Of a stretch of DNA of 64,000 nt, positions 40,744 through 48,988 are shown piece after piece. The stretch covers positions 62,001 through 126,000 of the forward strand of contig JACFMR010000002.1 of the NCBI GenBank assembly GCA_019455245.1, written 5' to 3'. Numbering within the stretch: position 1 is the stretch's first letter; each line of letters starts with the position of its first letter. The notes beneath the pieces were generated by a model, which was given only the letters and a program-made list of their open reading frames with translations, made no database searches and was not told where the DNA came from. Both the position numbers and the translations under genes were made by a program. This DNA comes from Opitutaceae bacterium (GTDB lineage Bacteria; Verrucomicrobiota; Verrucomicrobiia; Opitutales; Opitutaceae).

Positions 40744-41907
40744 TCAATACGTGCAGCGCCGGGCCTCGTCGGCGAAGGCGTGCAGGAGTTCGGGCTTGGC
40801 CTCAAAGAAGTGATCGGAAGGGCTGAGGATGAATCCGCCACCGCCGCCCGCGGCCTCGAAGCAGCGGCGGACCTCGGCGCGGGTTTCCTCGGGCGTGGAG
40901 GTGGTGAAGAAGCGGTTCTGGTCGAAGCCGCCGATGAAGCAGACCTTGTCACCGATGCGGCGCTTGGCCGCGGCGAGGTCCATGTCGCCGCCCATCGCGG
41001 GCGGGGTGAAGGTCTCGAGGGCGTTGGAGCCGAGTCCGACGAGGCGTTCGAGAATGGGCATCATGCCGCCGCAGGTGTGATACACGATGCGCTGCCCGGC
41101 GGCGCGGGCGTGGGCGATGACCTCGCGGTCGTAGGGCGCCACAAACTCGTCGAACAGCTTCGGCGAGATGACGGTGGACGAGGCGTCGCCGCCGCCGTCC
41201 TCGAGCACATCGTAACGCGCACCGGCCAGCGAATCGGCGAAGCGCACCTTGCGGTCGCGCAGGATGGCGAGAAACGCGTGCACCCACTCCGGATCGTCGT
41301 AGGTGGCCATGATCATCTCCTCGACGCCGTAGAGGCAGCAGGCGTCCTGCCAACAGCCGGGCTGGCCGTAGAGGTCGAAGCCGAAGATGTGACCGCGGAT
41401 GAGCGCGTTTTCTCCGCAGGCGTCAGCGGCGCGGTTGACCGCCTCGACGTCGCACAACGGTTGCGGCGCAAACTCGGCGATGAGCTCGATGTCGGACTTT
41501 TCCTTGATCAGCCGTTCGGTGACCCACGAGGTGTATTCGTTGCTCTGCAGGACCATCGTGAGGGTCTTGCGCGGCGTGACGATGGAATGGCGCTCGGTGG
41601 GAAACTCGAAGCCCTCGAGTTTTTGGCTTTCAAACCGCCAGCAATCGGAGGTCAGCCGGTGGGCCTCGAGGAAGCCGGGCGTATGGGCGGGATCGAAACG
41701 ATCGCGCGAACCCGGTGCGGGCCGGTGCGCGACGATCCAGTGGATGGGATCGAGCCCGAAGGTGGCGAAAAATTCGTCGTCGGTTTTGCCCGGCAGGTAT
41801 TTGTCCATGTAATACCGCATCAGGTGATGGGTGGTGGCGGGCAGATGGTCGGTGGGCTGCCGGTCGAGGGCGGCGGTCAGCCGTTGTTTGGGTGTCATCG
41901 GTTTCAT
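40744..41907 (-). CDS. URO-D superfamily protein with HxC motif
   Basis: 387 aa from the ATG at 41905-41907. Opens TPKQRLTAALDRQPTDHLPA. Carries H277-T-C279-G on the metal-binding strand, as in zinc-dependent corrinoid methyltransferases, and ends with GGGGFILSPSDHFFEAKPE. It leads the leftward row and is divergent from the MtaA-like gene at 41979, 71 nt away, so the two probably share a control region. A true zinc-type methyltransferase is plausible. Confidence 0.78.
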   Translation of the reverse strand: MKPMTPKQRLTAALDRQPTDHLPATTHHLMRYYMDKYLPGKTDDEFFATFGLDPIHWIVAHRPAPGSRDRFDPAHTPGFLEAHRLTSDCWRFESQKLEGFEFPTERHSIVTPRKTLTMVLQSNEYTSWVTERLIKEKSDIELIAEFAPQPLCDVEAVNRAADACGENALIRGHIFGFDLYGQPGCWQDACCLYGVEEMIMATYDDPEWVHAFLAILRDRKVRFADSLAGARYDVLEDGGGDASSTVISPKLFDEFVAPYDREVIAHARAAGQRIVYHTCGGMMPILERLVGLGSNALETFTPPAMGGDMDLAAAKRRIGDKVCFIGGFDQNRFFTTSTPEETRAEVRRCFEAAGGGGGFILSPSDHFFEAKPELLHAFADEARRCTY

Positions 41908-41978
41908 GGGCAAAAAGTGCGCAGGTTTAGCGGCAACGCGGGGTTGATTTTGGCGCGGGAGGACAGCATCACGCTGTC

Positions 41979-43013
41979 ATGACCTCGATTGAACGTGTGC
42001 GCCGGGCGATACGTGGAGAAACGGTGGATCATCTGCCGGCCCAACCCATGGGCATGATGTATTCGGCCCGGCATGCGGGCATCCCCTACATCGATTACAC
42101 CAAGGACGGGCGGAAGATGGCGGAGGCGCAGCTGAAGTTCGCGGCGGACTACGGCGTCGACTGCCTGCTCACCTGCTCGGACCCCGCGCGCGAGGTGATC
42201 GACATCGCGGGCGAAGGCAGCGTGGACTGGTTCACCGACCAGGGCCCGGCGATCAACGAGGACCGCGCCGCGCTGGCCGACAAGCTGCGGTTGCGCACGT
42301 TCAAGGTGCCCGACCCGCTGAACGGCGGGCGCATGCACGACCGGGTGAAGAGCATCGAGTTCATGCGGCGCGAAGCCGGGCCGGACCTGTCGATCGTGGG
42401 CTGGATCGAGGGACCGCTGGCGCTGGCCGCGGAGCTGCGCGGGGTCAACACCATCATGCTGGACTTTGGCGACGACCCGGGGTTTGCGCACGACCTGCTG
42501 CATTTTTGCGCCGACGTGGCGCTCGCCTACGCGCCGGCCCAGATCGCGGCGGGCGCGGACACGATGGCCATGAGCGACGCGGCGGCCGGGTTGATCGGGC
42601 CGAAACTCTACGAGGAGTTTGTCTGGCCGGAGCAGATGAGGGTTTTTGAAACGCTCAAGGCCCGGCATCCCGACGTGCTGACGCGGCAGCACATGTGCGG
42701 GCGCATCGACACGCTGCATCCGCTGGCGGCCAAGCTGCCGGTGGACATCTACGAAATCGATTTTCCGGCCAATCTCGCCCTCGCGCGCAAACTGCTCGGG
42801 CCGAACCGCACGCTGGCGGGCAACGTCTCGACGATCACCGACCTGCTGGAGGGCACCCCGGAGCAGGTTTACGAAGCGTGCCGGCGCTGCCACCAGACCT
42901 GCGGCCGCCACTTCATCGTGAGCGCGGGCTGCGAGATTTCGCCGATGACGCCGCCGGAGAATCTGCGCGCGATGATGGCCTACGCCAAGGAGCACAAGCC
43001 CGAGGAATATTGA
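41979..43013 (+). CDS. MtaA/CmuA-type methylcobamide methyltransferase
   Basis: 344 aa and the most canonical member. N-terminus TSIERVRRAIRGETVDHLPA. It carries H238-M-C240 and C318 in SAGCEISPMTPPENLRAM, the complete His-x-Cys...Cys zinc set of MtaA/MtbA. These enzymes move a methyl group between a corrinoid protein and an acceptor thiol. It therefore probably acts as the common second methyltransferase that unloads the corrinoid protein at 48310, while the divergent paralogues load it. The acceptor is not determined. It is the only plus-strand gene in the left half of the cluster. Confidence 0.82.
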   Translation: MTSIERVRRAIRGETVDHLPAQPMGMMYSARHAGIPYIDYTKDGRKMAEAQLKFAADYGVDCLLTCSDPAREVIDIAGEGSVDWFTDQGPAINEDRAALADKLRLRTFKVPDPLNGGRMHDRVKSIEFMRREAGPDLSIVGWIEGPLALAAELRGVNTIMLDFGDDPGFAHDLLHFCADVALAYAPAQIAAGADTMAMSDAAAGLIGPKLYEEFVWPEQMRVFETLKARHPDVLTRQHMCGRIDTLHPLAAKLPVDIYEIDFPANLALARKLLGPNRTLAGNVSTITDLLEGTPEQVYEACRRCHQTCGRHFIVSAGCEISPMTPPENLRAMMAYAKEHKPEEY

Positions 43014-43165
43014 GGGCTGCTGGGCCGCTGGTAGGGCCGGACCTTGGTCCGGCCATCCGTGGCACCGGAGGCTGCACCAAGGTGCAGCCCTACGGGCAAC
43101 CACCCGCGCCTGCTCGTGCTGGCGGCATGGCAAAACGGCACTGACCGGTACTGACGCCATTGCGT
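43014..43165. repeat. GTAGGG...CCCTAC repeat between convergent genes
   Basis: Full repeat at 43031-43093: GTAGGGCCGGACC-TT-GGTCCGGCC, a spacer, then GGCTGCACC-AA-GGTGCAGCCCTAC. The right half equals the left half of the repeat at 19058-19108. It lies between convergent URO-D genes and may help end transcription. Confidence 0.65.
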
Positions 43166-44446
43166 TCAGTTGGCGGCTCCTTCCGCGACCTCGAGGGCGA
43201 GTTGCGCCCACGCCCACAACCGTTCGGGGTGACCCGCGACGGTTGAGATGTCCTTCATCACAAACTCCACGTGGCCGCCGCGCATGCTGTCGGCCACCCG
43301 TTGGAGTTCGGTGCGGGCCTTGACCGGATCCCACGTGTCGGTCGCGAAGCAGGCGGGGTTGGGCTTGTAGCTGTAAACGTAATCCGCGCCGACGGCCTTG
43401 GCGCCGCGCTCGATGTTGATGCGGTAGTTCATCGACACCTTGCGCAGGTTCGGGATGCGGCGGAGGATATCCATCTTGGTGTCGAGCACCTCGCAGCAGC
43501 CGTAGTAAACGAGACCCCAGCGCTTGAGCCACGGCAGGTCGTGCCGCAGGGCGAACTCCCAGTGCATGGCGGGCGAGACCTCGGTGAAGATCTGGGCGTT
43601 GGAACAGCCCCAAAGGTGGGCGGCGGTCGGGCGCGCGGGATCGTAGCCGGCGCGGGGCAGCTCGCTGGTGTAGCAGTAGGCGCCGGAGCCGACGCGGTTG
43701 TTGCCGAAATTGGGTTCGAGCAACCCGAGGGCCTCGATCTGGTCGAGCTCCTTCAGGTAACACTGCACGATGCGCCCGACCGCGGCGTTGATGAGCTCGG
43801 GGCGCTCGATCAGGTCGGTCAGCGCCTCCTGCACGCCATACCACATCACAAGGTTGTCCCACGGCGTATACCAGTAGTTGTCCATGCCGCGCAGGCGCAC
43901 GGGCAGGATGTCGCGAAAGACGTCCTGCATCGCGGCGAACCGCGCATCGGTGTCCTCGCGGTAAACCGTGACCACCGGGTCCTTGATCTTGACCAGATCC
44001 GCCTCCGATTGGATCTGCGGCTCGTAGTGTTGCGAGGCGATGCCCGCGCCGCCGGTGATCTCGAGCCGGTCGCCCTGCCTCAGGATGCCGAAGCTCGTGC
44101 TGTGCCAGGCGATCGGGCAGGAGATGTGGTTGTTCACGATCATGTCCACCGGCAGGTGCCGCCACTGGTACAGCGTGCGGCGCAGGTCGCGCTCGAGATC
44201 GCGCGCCCAGCCGGCCTGGCATTGCAGGCGCAGCTCCTCGGTGTCCTCGCTGAACTCGTGCCACGGAATCTCGGTGATCCAGACCATCGGGCGCACGGCC
44301 TGCAGGTCGTTCATGCGGCGCCACAGCTCCGCCTTCTCGCGGTGCACGGGCAGCGCGGCGATGGCCGCGTATTGTTCGCCCAAACCGCGCAAAATCTCGC
44401 GGTCGGCGGCATGGACGGTCACAGGGGAGTTGGAGGGAATGGCCAT
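43166..44446 (-). CDS. URO-D superfamily protein, divergent long type
   Basis: 426 aa, the longest in the cluster. A distinct subfamily: N-terminal helical extension (about 45 residues), MVWITEIPWHEF, and on the motif strand WGLVYYGCCEVLDTKMDIL in place of HxCG or HxDG. Near the C-terminus GADYVYSYKPNPACFATDTWDP. It is similar in layout to a URO-D-like group common near methyltransferase genes of anaerobes. It ends the leftward operon DUF1638-activator-fragment-URO-D-URO-D. The ATG is 3 nt after the preceding stop. Confidence 0.72.
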   Translation of the reverse strand: MAIPSNSPVTVHAADREILRGLGEQYAAIAALPVHREKAELWRRMNDLQAVRPMVWITEIPWHEFSEDTEELRLQCQAGWARDLERDLRRTLYQWRHLPVDMIVNNHISCPIAWHSTSFGILRQGDRLEITGGAGIASQHYEPQIQSEADLVKIKDPVVTVYREDTDARFAAMQDVFRDILPVRLRGMDNYWYTPWDNLVMWYGVQEALTDLIERPELINAAVGRIVQCYLKELDQIEALGLLEPNFGNNRVGSGAYCYTSELPRAGYDPARPTAAHLWGCSNAQIFTEVSPAMHWEFALRHDLPWLKRWGLVYYGCCEVLDTKMDILRRIPNLRKVSMNYRINIERGAKAVGADYVYSYKPNPACFATDTWDPVKARTELQRVADSMRGGHVEFVMKDISTVAGHPERLWAWAQLALEVAEGAAN

Positions 44447-44449
44447 GAC

Positions 44450-45478
44450 TCAGGCGTGCAGGTGCAGGGTGGTGAGTTCGTTCCAGGTGGCGAAGACGGC
44501 GCGGACGTTTTCCGGCCGCGCGCCGGCGCCAAACTCGCACTGGGCGCTGCAGCCGCCGTCGCGCCAGAGGTGGCGGTGCACCGCGCCCACCCCCAGCTGG
44601 ATGTAGAGAGGGGTACCGTGCGGCAGCAGGTGCTGGCGGTCGATCTCGCCCCAGAAGGTGATTTGCCCGGCGTGCGGCGCGAGCGTTGCCGGGTCCATGC
44701 AAAACAGCTGGGAGTTCACCGCATCAATGCCGATCTCGACGAGGTCGGGATAGACGGCCGCGATGTAGCCGTCGGAGTGCATGAAGATCCGCTTGCCGTG
44801 CGCGTGGGCGATCTGCGCGAAGTCGCGGTACATCGGCTTGAACAACTCGCGCCACAGCGTCGGCGAGATGAGCAGCGCGCGTTGCGAGCCCCAGTCGTCC
44901 ATGAAGCGGATGGCATCCACGTCGGTCTGCGCCCACGCGGTGATGATTTCGCAGTAGAACGCATGCAGGTCGCGCATGAACGCGAGCATCGCCGGCGGCG
45001 GATCGGCCAGGTCGATATAGAGCCCCTCGGAGCCGCGCAGGAACTGCATCTGCTCGAACGGCCGCGGGTTGATGCCGGCGAAGGTGAAGCGGTCGGTGGC
45101 GGCGCAGTCGCGGTTGACGGCGTCGCGGTCGAGCGTGAGCCATTCGCGCGGGAAGTGCACGCGCGCGCGGTCGGCGGCCCAGTCCTCCACGAGCGGCGCC
45201 TTTACCTCGCCGATGACGCCGCGCTGGATGTTGACGAAGGTGCAGCCCCACTCGTCGGTGTATTCGCCGATCGCGTAAGGATCGCCCTTGGTCGGGGCGA
45301 TTTCCCTTTCGTGGCCGACGATGCCGACAAAATCGCTGGGAAACTCCCGCTCGATCTCCGCCAGCTCGTCGCGGAACTTCTCCGCGGCAATGGGCAACAG
45401 CCAGAGGTCGCGTGCCGCCCGGGCCGGGCTGGCAAAATCCAGGGTTTGGTGGACGATTTCGCGTGGGGTCGCATTCAT
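44450..45478 (-). CDS. URO-D superfamily protein, HxDG type
   Basis: 342 aa. Opens NATPREIVHQTLDFASPARA. Middle QTDVDAIRFMDDWGSQRALLISPTLWRELF is a standard URO-D substrate-pocket segment. The motif strand is RIFMHSDGYIAAVYPDL (H-S-D-G), followed by ITFWGEIDRQHLLPHGT. It keeps His but has Asp instead of Cys. It lies 6 nt after the truncated gene and 3 nt before the next, clearly operonic. Confidence 0.77.
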   Translation of the reverse strand: MNATPREIVHQTLDFASPARAARDLWLLPIAAEKFRDELAEIEREFPSDFVGIVGHEREIAPTKGDPYAIGEYTDEWGCTFVNIQRGVIGEVKAPLVEDWAADRARVHFPREWLTLDRDAVNRDCAATDRFTFAGINPRPFEQMQFLRGSEGLYIDLADPPPAMLAFMRDLHAFYCEIITAWAQTDVDAIRFMDDWGSQRALLISPTLWRELFKPMYRDFAQIAHAHGKRIFMHSDGYIAAVYPDLVEIGIDAVNSQLFCMDPATLAPHAGQITFWGEIDRQHLLPHGTPLYIQLGVGAVHRHLWRDGGCSAQCEFGAGARPENVRAVFATWNELTTLHLHA

Positions 45479-45484
45479 GGGAAA

Positions 45485-45775
45485 TCAGGCGGCGTTCCGG
45501 CCGGTACGGCGGTAGTTTTGCACAGTTTCAAAGAGGGCGCCGACATTGGGCGTGCCCCACTCCGTGGCGCCCTGCAGCATCGCGGGCCACAAGGCACCCG
45601 CATACGGGGCGGCAACCACCCGGCGATTGATGCCGGGCCGTTCCATGACCTCCGTCTCCGGCACGCCCAGATAAGCCGCAATCTCCGGCTGGTTCTCGAT
45701 GCAGATGACTGCGGTCGGGATCCGGTCCACCGGTTCGCGCCGGATGGTCGCCAGGAGACGGTTGCGGGGGGTCAT
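45485..45775 (-). pseudogene. Truncated URO-D superfamily gene (N-terminal fragment)
   Basis: Only 96 aa: TPRNRLLATIRREPVDRIPT is an unmistakable URO-D superfamily N-terminus, and GALFETVQNYRRTGRNAA ends abruptly about a quarter of the way into the normal length. It overlaps the activator gene stop (ATGA at 45772-45775) and lies 6 nt before the next URO-D gene. It is thus an operon member whose last three quarters were lost while spacing to neighbours stayed tight. It could also be a translated small protein with a new role. Confidence 0.7.
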
Positions 45776-47400
45776 GGCAGCATGAGCTGGTCGATGTAGG
45801 CGTCTTCGAAGCCGGGTTGGAGGTTGAGCTCGATGGATTCCATTTGGTTGCAGCCGGTCTTCATTTCCTCGAGCAGGTTGCGGTCGTTGAGCGCAAGGTA
45901 GGCGCCGCCGAGCGAGGTGTTGCCGACGACCTGGATCTGTTCCGGTTTGAAGCCGGGCAGCAGGCCGCAGCCGATCGCGTGCGGGAGCGAAAGGTGCAGG
46001 CCGAAGCCGCCGGCGAGGTAGAGCGTCTTCACGTCGGCCGCGGCCACGCCGAGCAGGCCGAGCAGGGTGTTGATGCCGGCGGCGATGGCGGCCTTGGCCT
46101 GGAGCAGACGCGCGATGTCGACCTCGGAAATCCAGACCGGACCGGAAACGCCGCGGGCGTGGAGCCGGAGTTTCTTGCCGTATTCGTCGGTCTGCACGAG
46201 CTCACCGGCGCGGGCCACGAATTCCGGCGCGAAACGGCCGTTGCCCTGCAAAATGCCACTGTGGCGGCCCTCCCACAGAAAATCGATGTAGGCCGAACCG
46301 CAGATACCAATGGGCTTGGCCACATCGCCGATGATCTGCAGGTCGGCGCGATATGGATCGCCCTGCAGGCTGACGCGCTCGATCGCCCCCTTGACGCCGC
46401 GCGTGCCGCTGGTGAGGCCCGCGCCTTCGAACGCCGGGCCGGCCGCGGTCGCGCAACCGACCAGCCGGTCGCCCACCTTGGCGATGATCTCGCCGTTGGT
46501 GCCGACATCGACGAGCAGCACCGGGCCTTCGTCATAGAGCATGCCGGTGGCCACGAGCCCGGCGGAAAGATCCGCGCCGACATAAGCGGCGGGGCCGGGC
46601 AGCAGGTGCACCTTGGCGTCGGCGCCGCCGAATTTGAGCCCGAGTTCCACGGGCTTATACACGCGGTGGTCGAGAAACACCGCGGTGAACGGATGCACGC
46701 CGAGCGGGCTCGGATCCACGCCGGCGAGCAGGTGCTGCATCGTGGTGTTGGCGGCCACGGTCATCACGCCGACCTCGTCGATCGAAACGCCGGCCTCGGT
46801 GCACGCCTCGGCGAGCAGCGGCTGCAAGGTTTCCGCCGTCACGGCGTGCTGCAACTGCCGCACGCCCTCGGGATTCTGGTGGCACATCTCGATGCGCGTC
46901 AGCACATCTTCGCCGTAGCGGATCTGGGCGTTGAACGCGGAGGAGTCGGCCACGACCTTGCCGGTGGCCAGGTCGATCAGCATCATCGCCACCGTGGTGG
47001 TGCCGATGTCCACCGCGGCGCCGATTTTGGCCGCGGGTTCCAGCGGATCGGCGGCCCAGGGCACGTTGACCTTGAACTCCGCCACGATCGCCGGCTCGTG
47101 TTTCAACAACGATCGCGCCGGCACCAGCACAACGACGGGCTCGTCACCGGTCAGTTGCAGCTGGCAGGCGCGCAGGCGGTCGTCGGGGCCGGGTGCAACC
47201 AGATTGCCGTCGGTCGTCCGCCGCAAATGGCCGGCGCGCAGACCGATCTCGCAGCCGCCGCAGAGCCCGCGGCTGCCGCAGCGGGTGTTCAGCGGGTAGC
47301 CTTTCCGCGCCAGAATTTCGGTGAGCGGCAGCTTTTGATCGGCGGCGGTGAGACCGAGCTCGGCCAAGCCGTCGGGAGTTTCCAGGGTCAATCGGGGCAT
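45772..47400 (-). CDS. Corrinoid activation protein (RamA-type: ferredoxin + DUF4445)
   Basis: 542 aa. N-terminal 2Fe-2S ferredoxin domain with C41-x5-C47-x2-C50 and C79, a linker, then a DUF4445 ASKHA-fold ATPase (GAAVDIGTTTVAMMLIDLATG phosphate loop, LLVDVGTNGEI, GPAFEGAGLTSG, YLAGGFGLHL). Proteins of this kind (RamA, RACo) use ATP to reduce accidentally oxidised Co(II) corrinoid back to active Co(I). As the only such gene here, it probably serves the single corrinoid protein at 48310. Overlaps DUF1638 upstream and the URO-D fragment downstream. Confidence 0.9.
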   Translation of the reverse strand: MPRLTLETPDGLAELGLTAADQKLPLTEILARKGYPLNTRCGSRGLCGGCEIGLRAGHLRRTTDGNLVAPGPDDRLRACQLQLTGDEPVVVLVPARSLLKHEPAIVAEFKVNVPWAADPLEPAAKIGAAVDIGTTTVAMMLIDLATGKVVADSSAFNAQIRYGEDVLTRIEMCHQNPEGVRQLQHAVTAETLQPLLAEACTEAGVSIDEVGVMTVAANTTMQHLLAGVDPSPLGVHPFTAVFLDHRVYKPVELGLKFGGADAKVHLLPGPAAYVGADLSAGLVATGMLYDEGPVLLVDVGTNGEIIAKVGDRLVGCATAAGPAFEGAGLTSGTRGVKGAIERVSLQGDPYRADLQIIGDVAKPIGICGSAYIDFLWEGRHSGILQGNGRFAPEFVARAGELVQTDEYGKKLRLHARGVSGPVWISEVDIARLLQAKAAIAAGINTLLGLLGVAAADVKTLYLAGGFGLHLSLPHAIGCGLLPGFKPEQIQVVGNTSLGGAYLALNDRNLLEEMKTGCNQMESIELNLQPGFEDAYIDQLMLP

Positions 47401-48137
47401 GATGCAGGGGGTTCGGGTTCGGCCCGGATGATGCGTTCATCTCCGGTCAGGCGGACGACGTGCCGCGGAGGCACGATGAGAAAACGATGTTCATCCCAAT
47501 CGCCGTGCAGCAAAGCACGCAGCAGGGCGGGATCACCGGGGATGCGGTCAAAGCCCCAGCCCATGCACGCGGCGCACTGCCGGGTGTGGGCCTCATCGGC
47601 GGCCGGATCGCCCAAGCCCAGCCCAACATAAACGGCCTGCTGGTAATGACCGAATGACTCACGATCCATCTCGAGCAGGTAATCAATGTCCTCGGGCTCA
47701 AATTTTCCGGTATATTCCGCCCGCAGCCGGGCCTCGCGCTCCGGTCCCACCGTCCGGCCGCCGCGAATCCAGCCGGGGTTAAACCAGTAGGTGCCGGGAT
47801 GCTCCCGCTGGTAGGCCTCGTAGCGGTCCTTGTCGCCGAGGAAGAGCGTCACGCAATCGTGCGCCCGCGCCATGACCAGCGGGCAACGCTCCCGCCGCAG
47901 ATTTTCCACGCCGCGGCTGCACAGCCCGTAGGCCAGGACGATTGCATCCACCTCCGGGTCGGCTTCCGCCTGGGCAACCCTTTCCTGCAAGAGGGTTTGC
48001 AATCGCTCCGGCTCATCATGCAACCCCATCGGCAGGAAAGACAGCGCCCGCACATGCTCCACCTCCCGAAGCAGGTGCCTGACCTCGGGCTCAACCACCC
48101 CGCAGGCGATTACGGCAATTTTGGATATTTTGGACAT
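47388..48137 (-). CDS. DUF1638 protein
   Basis: 249 aa. KIAVIACGVVEPEVRHLL start, VDAIVLAYGLCSRGVENLR, RAHDCVTLFLGDKDRYEAY and GTYWFNPGWI are conserved DUF1638 segments with Cys and His residues. The family is regularly encoded beside corrinoid methyltransferases, but its function is unproven; a role in methyl or cobamide handling is inferred. First gene of the leftward operon, overlapping the activator gene by 13 nt and divergent from the corrinoid protein gene. Confidence 0.82.
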   Translation of the reverse strand: MSKISKIAVIACGVVEPEVRHLLREVEHVRALSFLPMGLHDEPERLQTLLQERVAQAEADPEVDAIVLAYGLCSRGVENLRRERCPLVMARAHDCVTLFLGDKDRYEAYQREHPGTYWFNPGWIRGGRTVGPEREARLRAEYTGKFEPEDIDYLLEMDRESFGHYQQAVYVGLGLGDPAADEAHTRQCAACMGWGFDRIPGDPALLRALLHGDWDEHRFLIVPPRHVVRLTGDERIIRAEPEPPASCPD

Positions 48138-48309
48138 GGGGAAGGCGTCCGCGCGGCGCCGCCGCTGGTATAGAGGATAAAACGGGCTCGACGTTGCGGT
48201 TACAACGCACAGTGTGTGTAGATATTGAGAAAATTTGTGTGTAAGACGGACTAATCTGACCGCTTCATATTTACTTCGCTGCTAATAATCTCCACACAAT
48301 TATCCCGCC
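48138..48309. promoter_or_regulatory. Central divergent control region of the methyltransferase cluster
   Basis: 172 nt, notably AT-rich after about 48205, separating the DUF1638 operon from the corrinoid-protein operon. TGTGTGTA occurs at 48213-48220 and 48236-48243 (23 bp apart, same orientation). A TTGTGTG-like word occurs inverted near 48291. These could be operators for one regulator controlling both operons. No riboswitch consensus (for example the cobalamin box) is visible to me. Confidence 0.45.
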
Positions 48310-48948
48310 ATGCCCCTACTATCAGAACTCACCGCCGCCGTTGCCGCCGGAAAACGGGCCGACACCGTGCGAATCACCGAAGAGCTTCTTGCTGCCGGAA
48401 CCGGCCCGCAAGCCATCGTCGAAGAAGGCCTCGTGCCCGGCATGGCGATCGTGGGCGACCAGTTCAAACGCAACGAGATCTTCGTGCCCGAAATGCTCGT
48501 CGCCGCCCGGGCGATGAAGGAAGCCCTCAAGCTGCTTGAGCCGCTGCTGGCCTCCGCCGGCATCAAGCCGAAATACACCGCCGTCATCGGCACGGTGCAG
48601 GGTGACCTCCACGACATCGGCAAGAACCTCATCTCGATGATGTGGCGCGGCGCCAATTTCGCGGTGGTCGATCTGGGCACCAATGTTCCGCCCGAGCGCT
48701 ATGTCGCCGCGGCCAAGGAGCACAACGCCAACGTCATCGGCCTCTCCGCCCTGCTCACCACGACCATGCCCGCGATGAAGGAGACCGTGCGCCAGCTCAA
48801 GGCCGCCGGGCTCACCAACGCCAAGGTCATGGTCGGCGGCGCGCCCATCACCCAAGCCTTTGCCGACGAAATCGGGGCCGACGGTTATGCCGCCGATGCC
48901 GGTTCCGCGGTCGACATTGCGAAGAAACTGATGGGCGAAGCGGCCTGA
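48310..48948 (+). CDS. Methyltransferase-associated corrinoid protein
   Basis: 212 aa. Helical N-terminal cap (about 1-85) and a Rossmann-like B12 domain with D99-L-H101-D-I-G104, the His being the lower cobalt ligand, then the GLSALLTTTMPAMKETV and VMVGGAPIT motifs. Same size and plan as MtaC/MtbC/MttC. It carries the methyl group from the substrate methyltransferase to the acceptor methyltransferase. It is the only corrinoid protein in a window with fourteen full-length URO-D-type proteins, so it is likely shared. First gene of the rightward operon. Confidence 0.93.
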   Translation: MPLLSELTAAVAAGKRADTVRITEELLAAGTGPQAIVEEGLVPGMAIVGDQFKRNEIFVPEMLVAARAMKEALKLLEPLLASAGIKPKYTAVIGTVQGDLHDIGKNLISMMWRGANFAVVDLGTNVPPERYVAAAKEHNANVIGLSALLTTTMPAMKETVRQLKAAGLTNAKVMVGGAPITQAFADEIGADGYAADAGSAVDIAKKLMGEAA

Positions 48949-48988
48949 TTTTCAGGCCACTTCCTTCCCCCAACCATGGGGTGCCATC

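Noticed and set aside
41904..44702. 932-aa minus-strand ORF and other very long ORFs opposite known genes
   Set aside because: They lie opposite the clearly conserved URO-D genes, have Arg/Ala/Pro-rich composition typical of antisense frames in GC-rich DNA, and show no domain.
48138..48309. Cobalamin riboswitch before the corrinoid protein gene
   Set aside because: I looked for the B12-box consensus and supporting stems and found none; the region is AT-rich and short.
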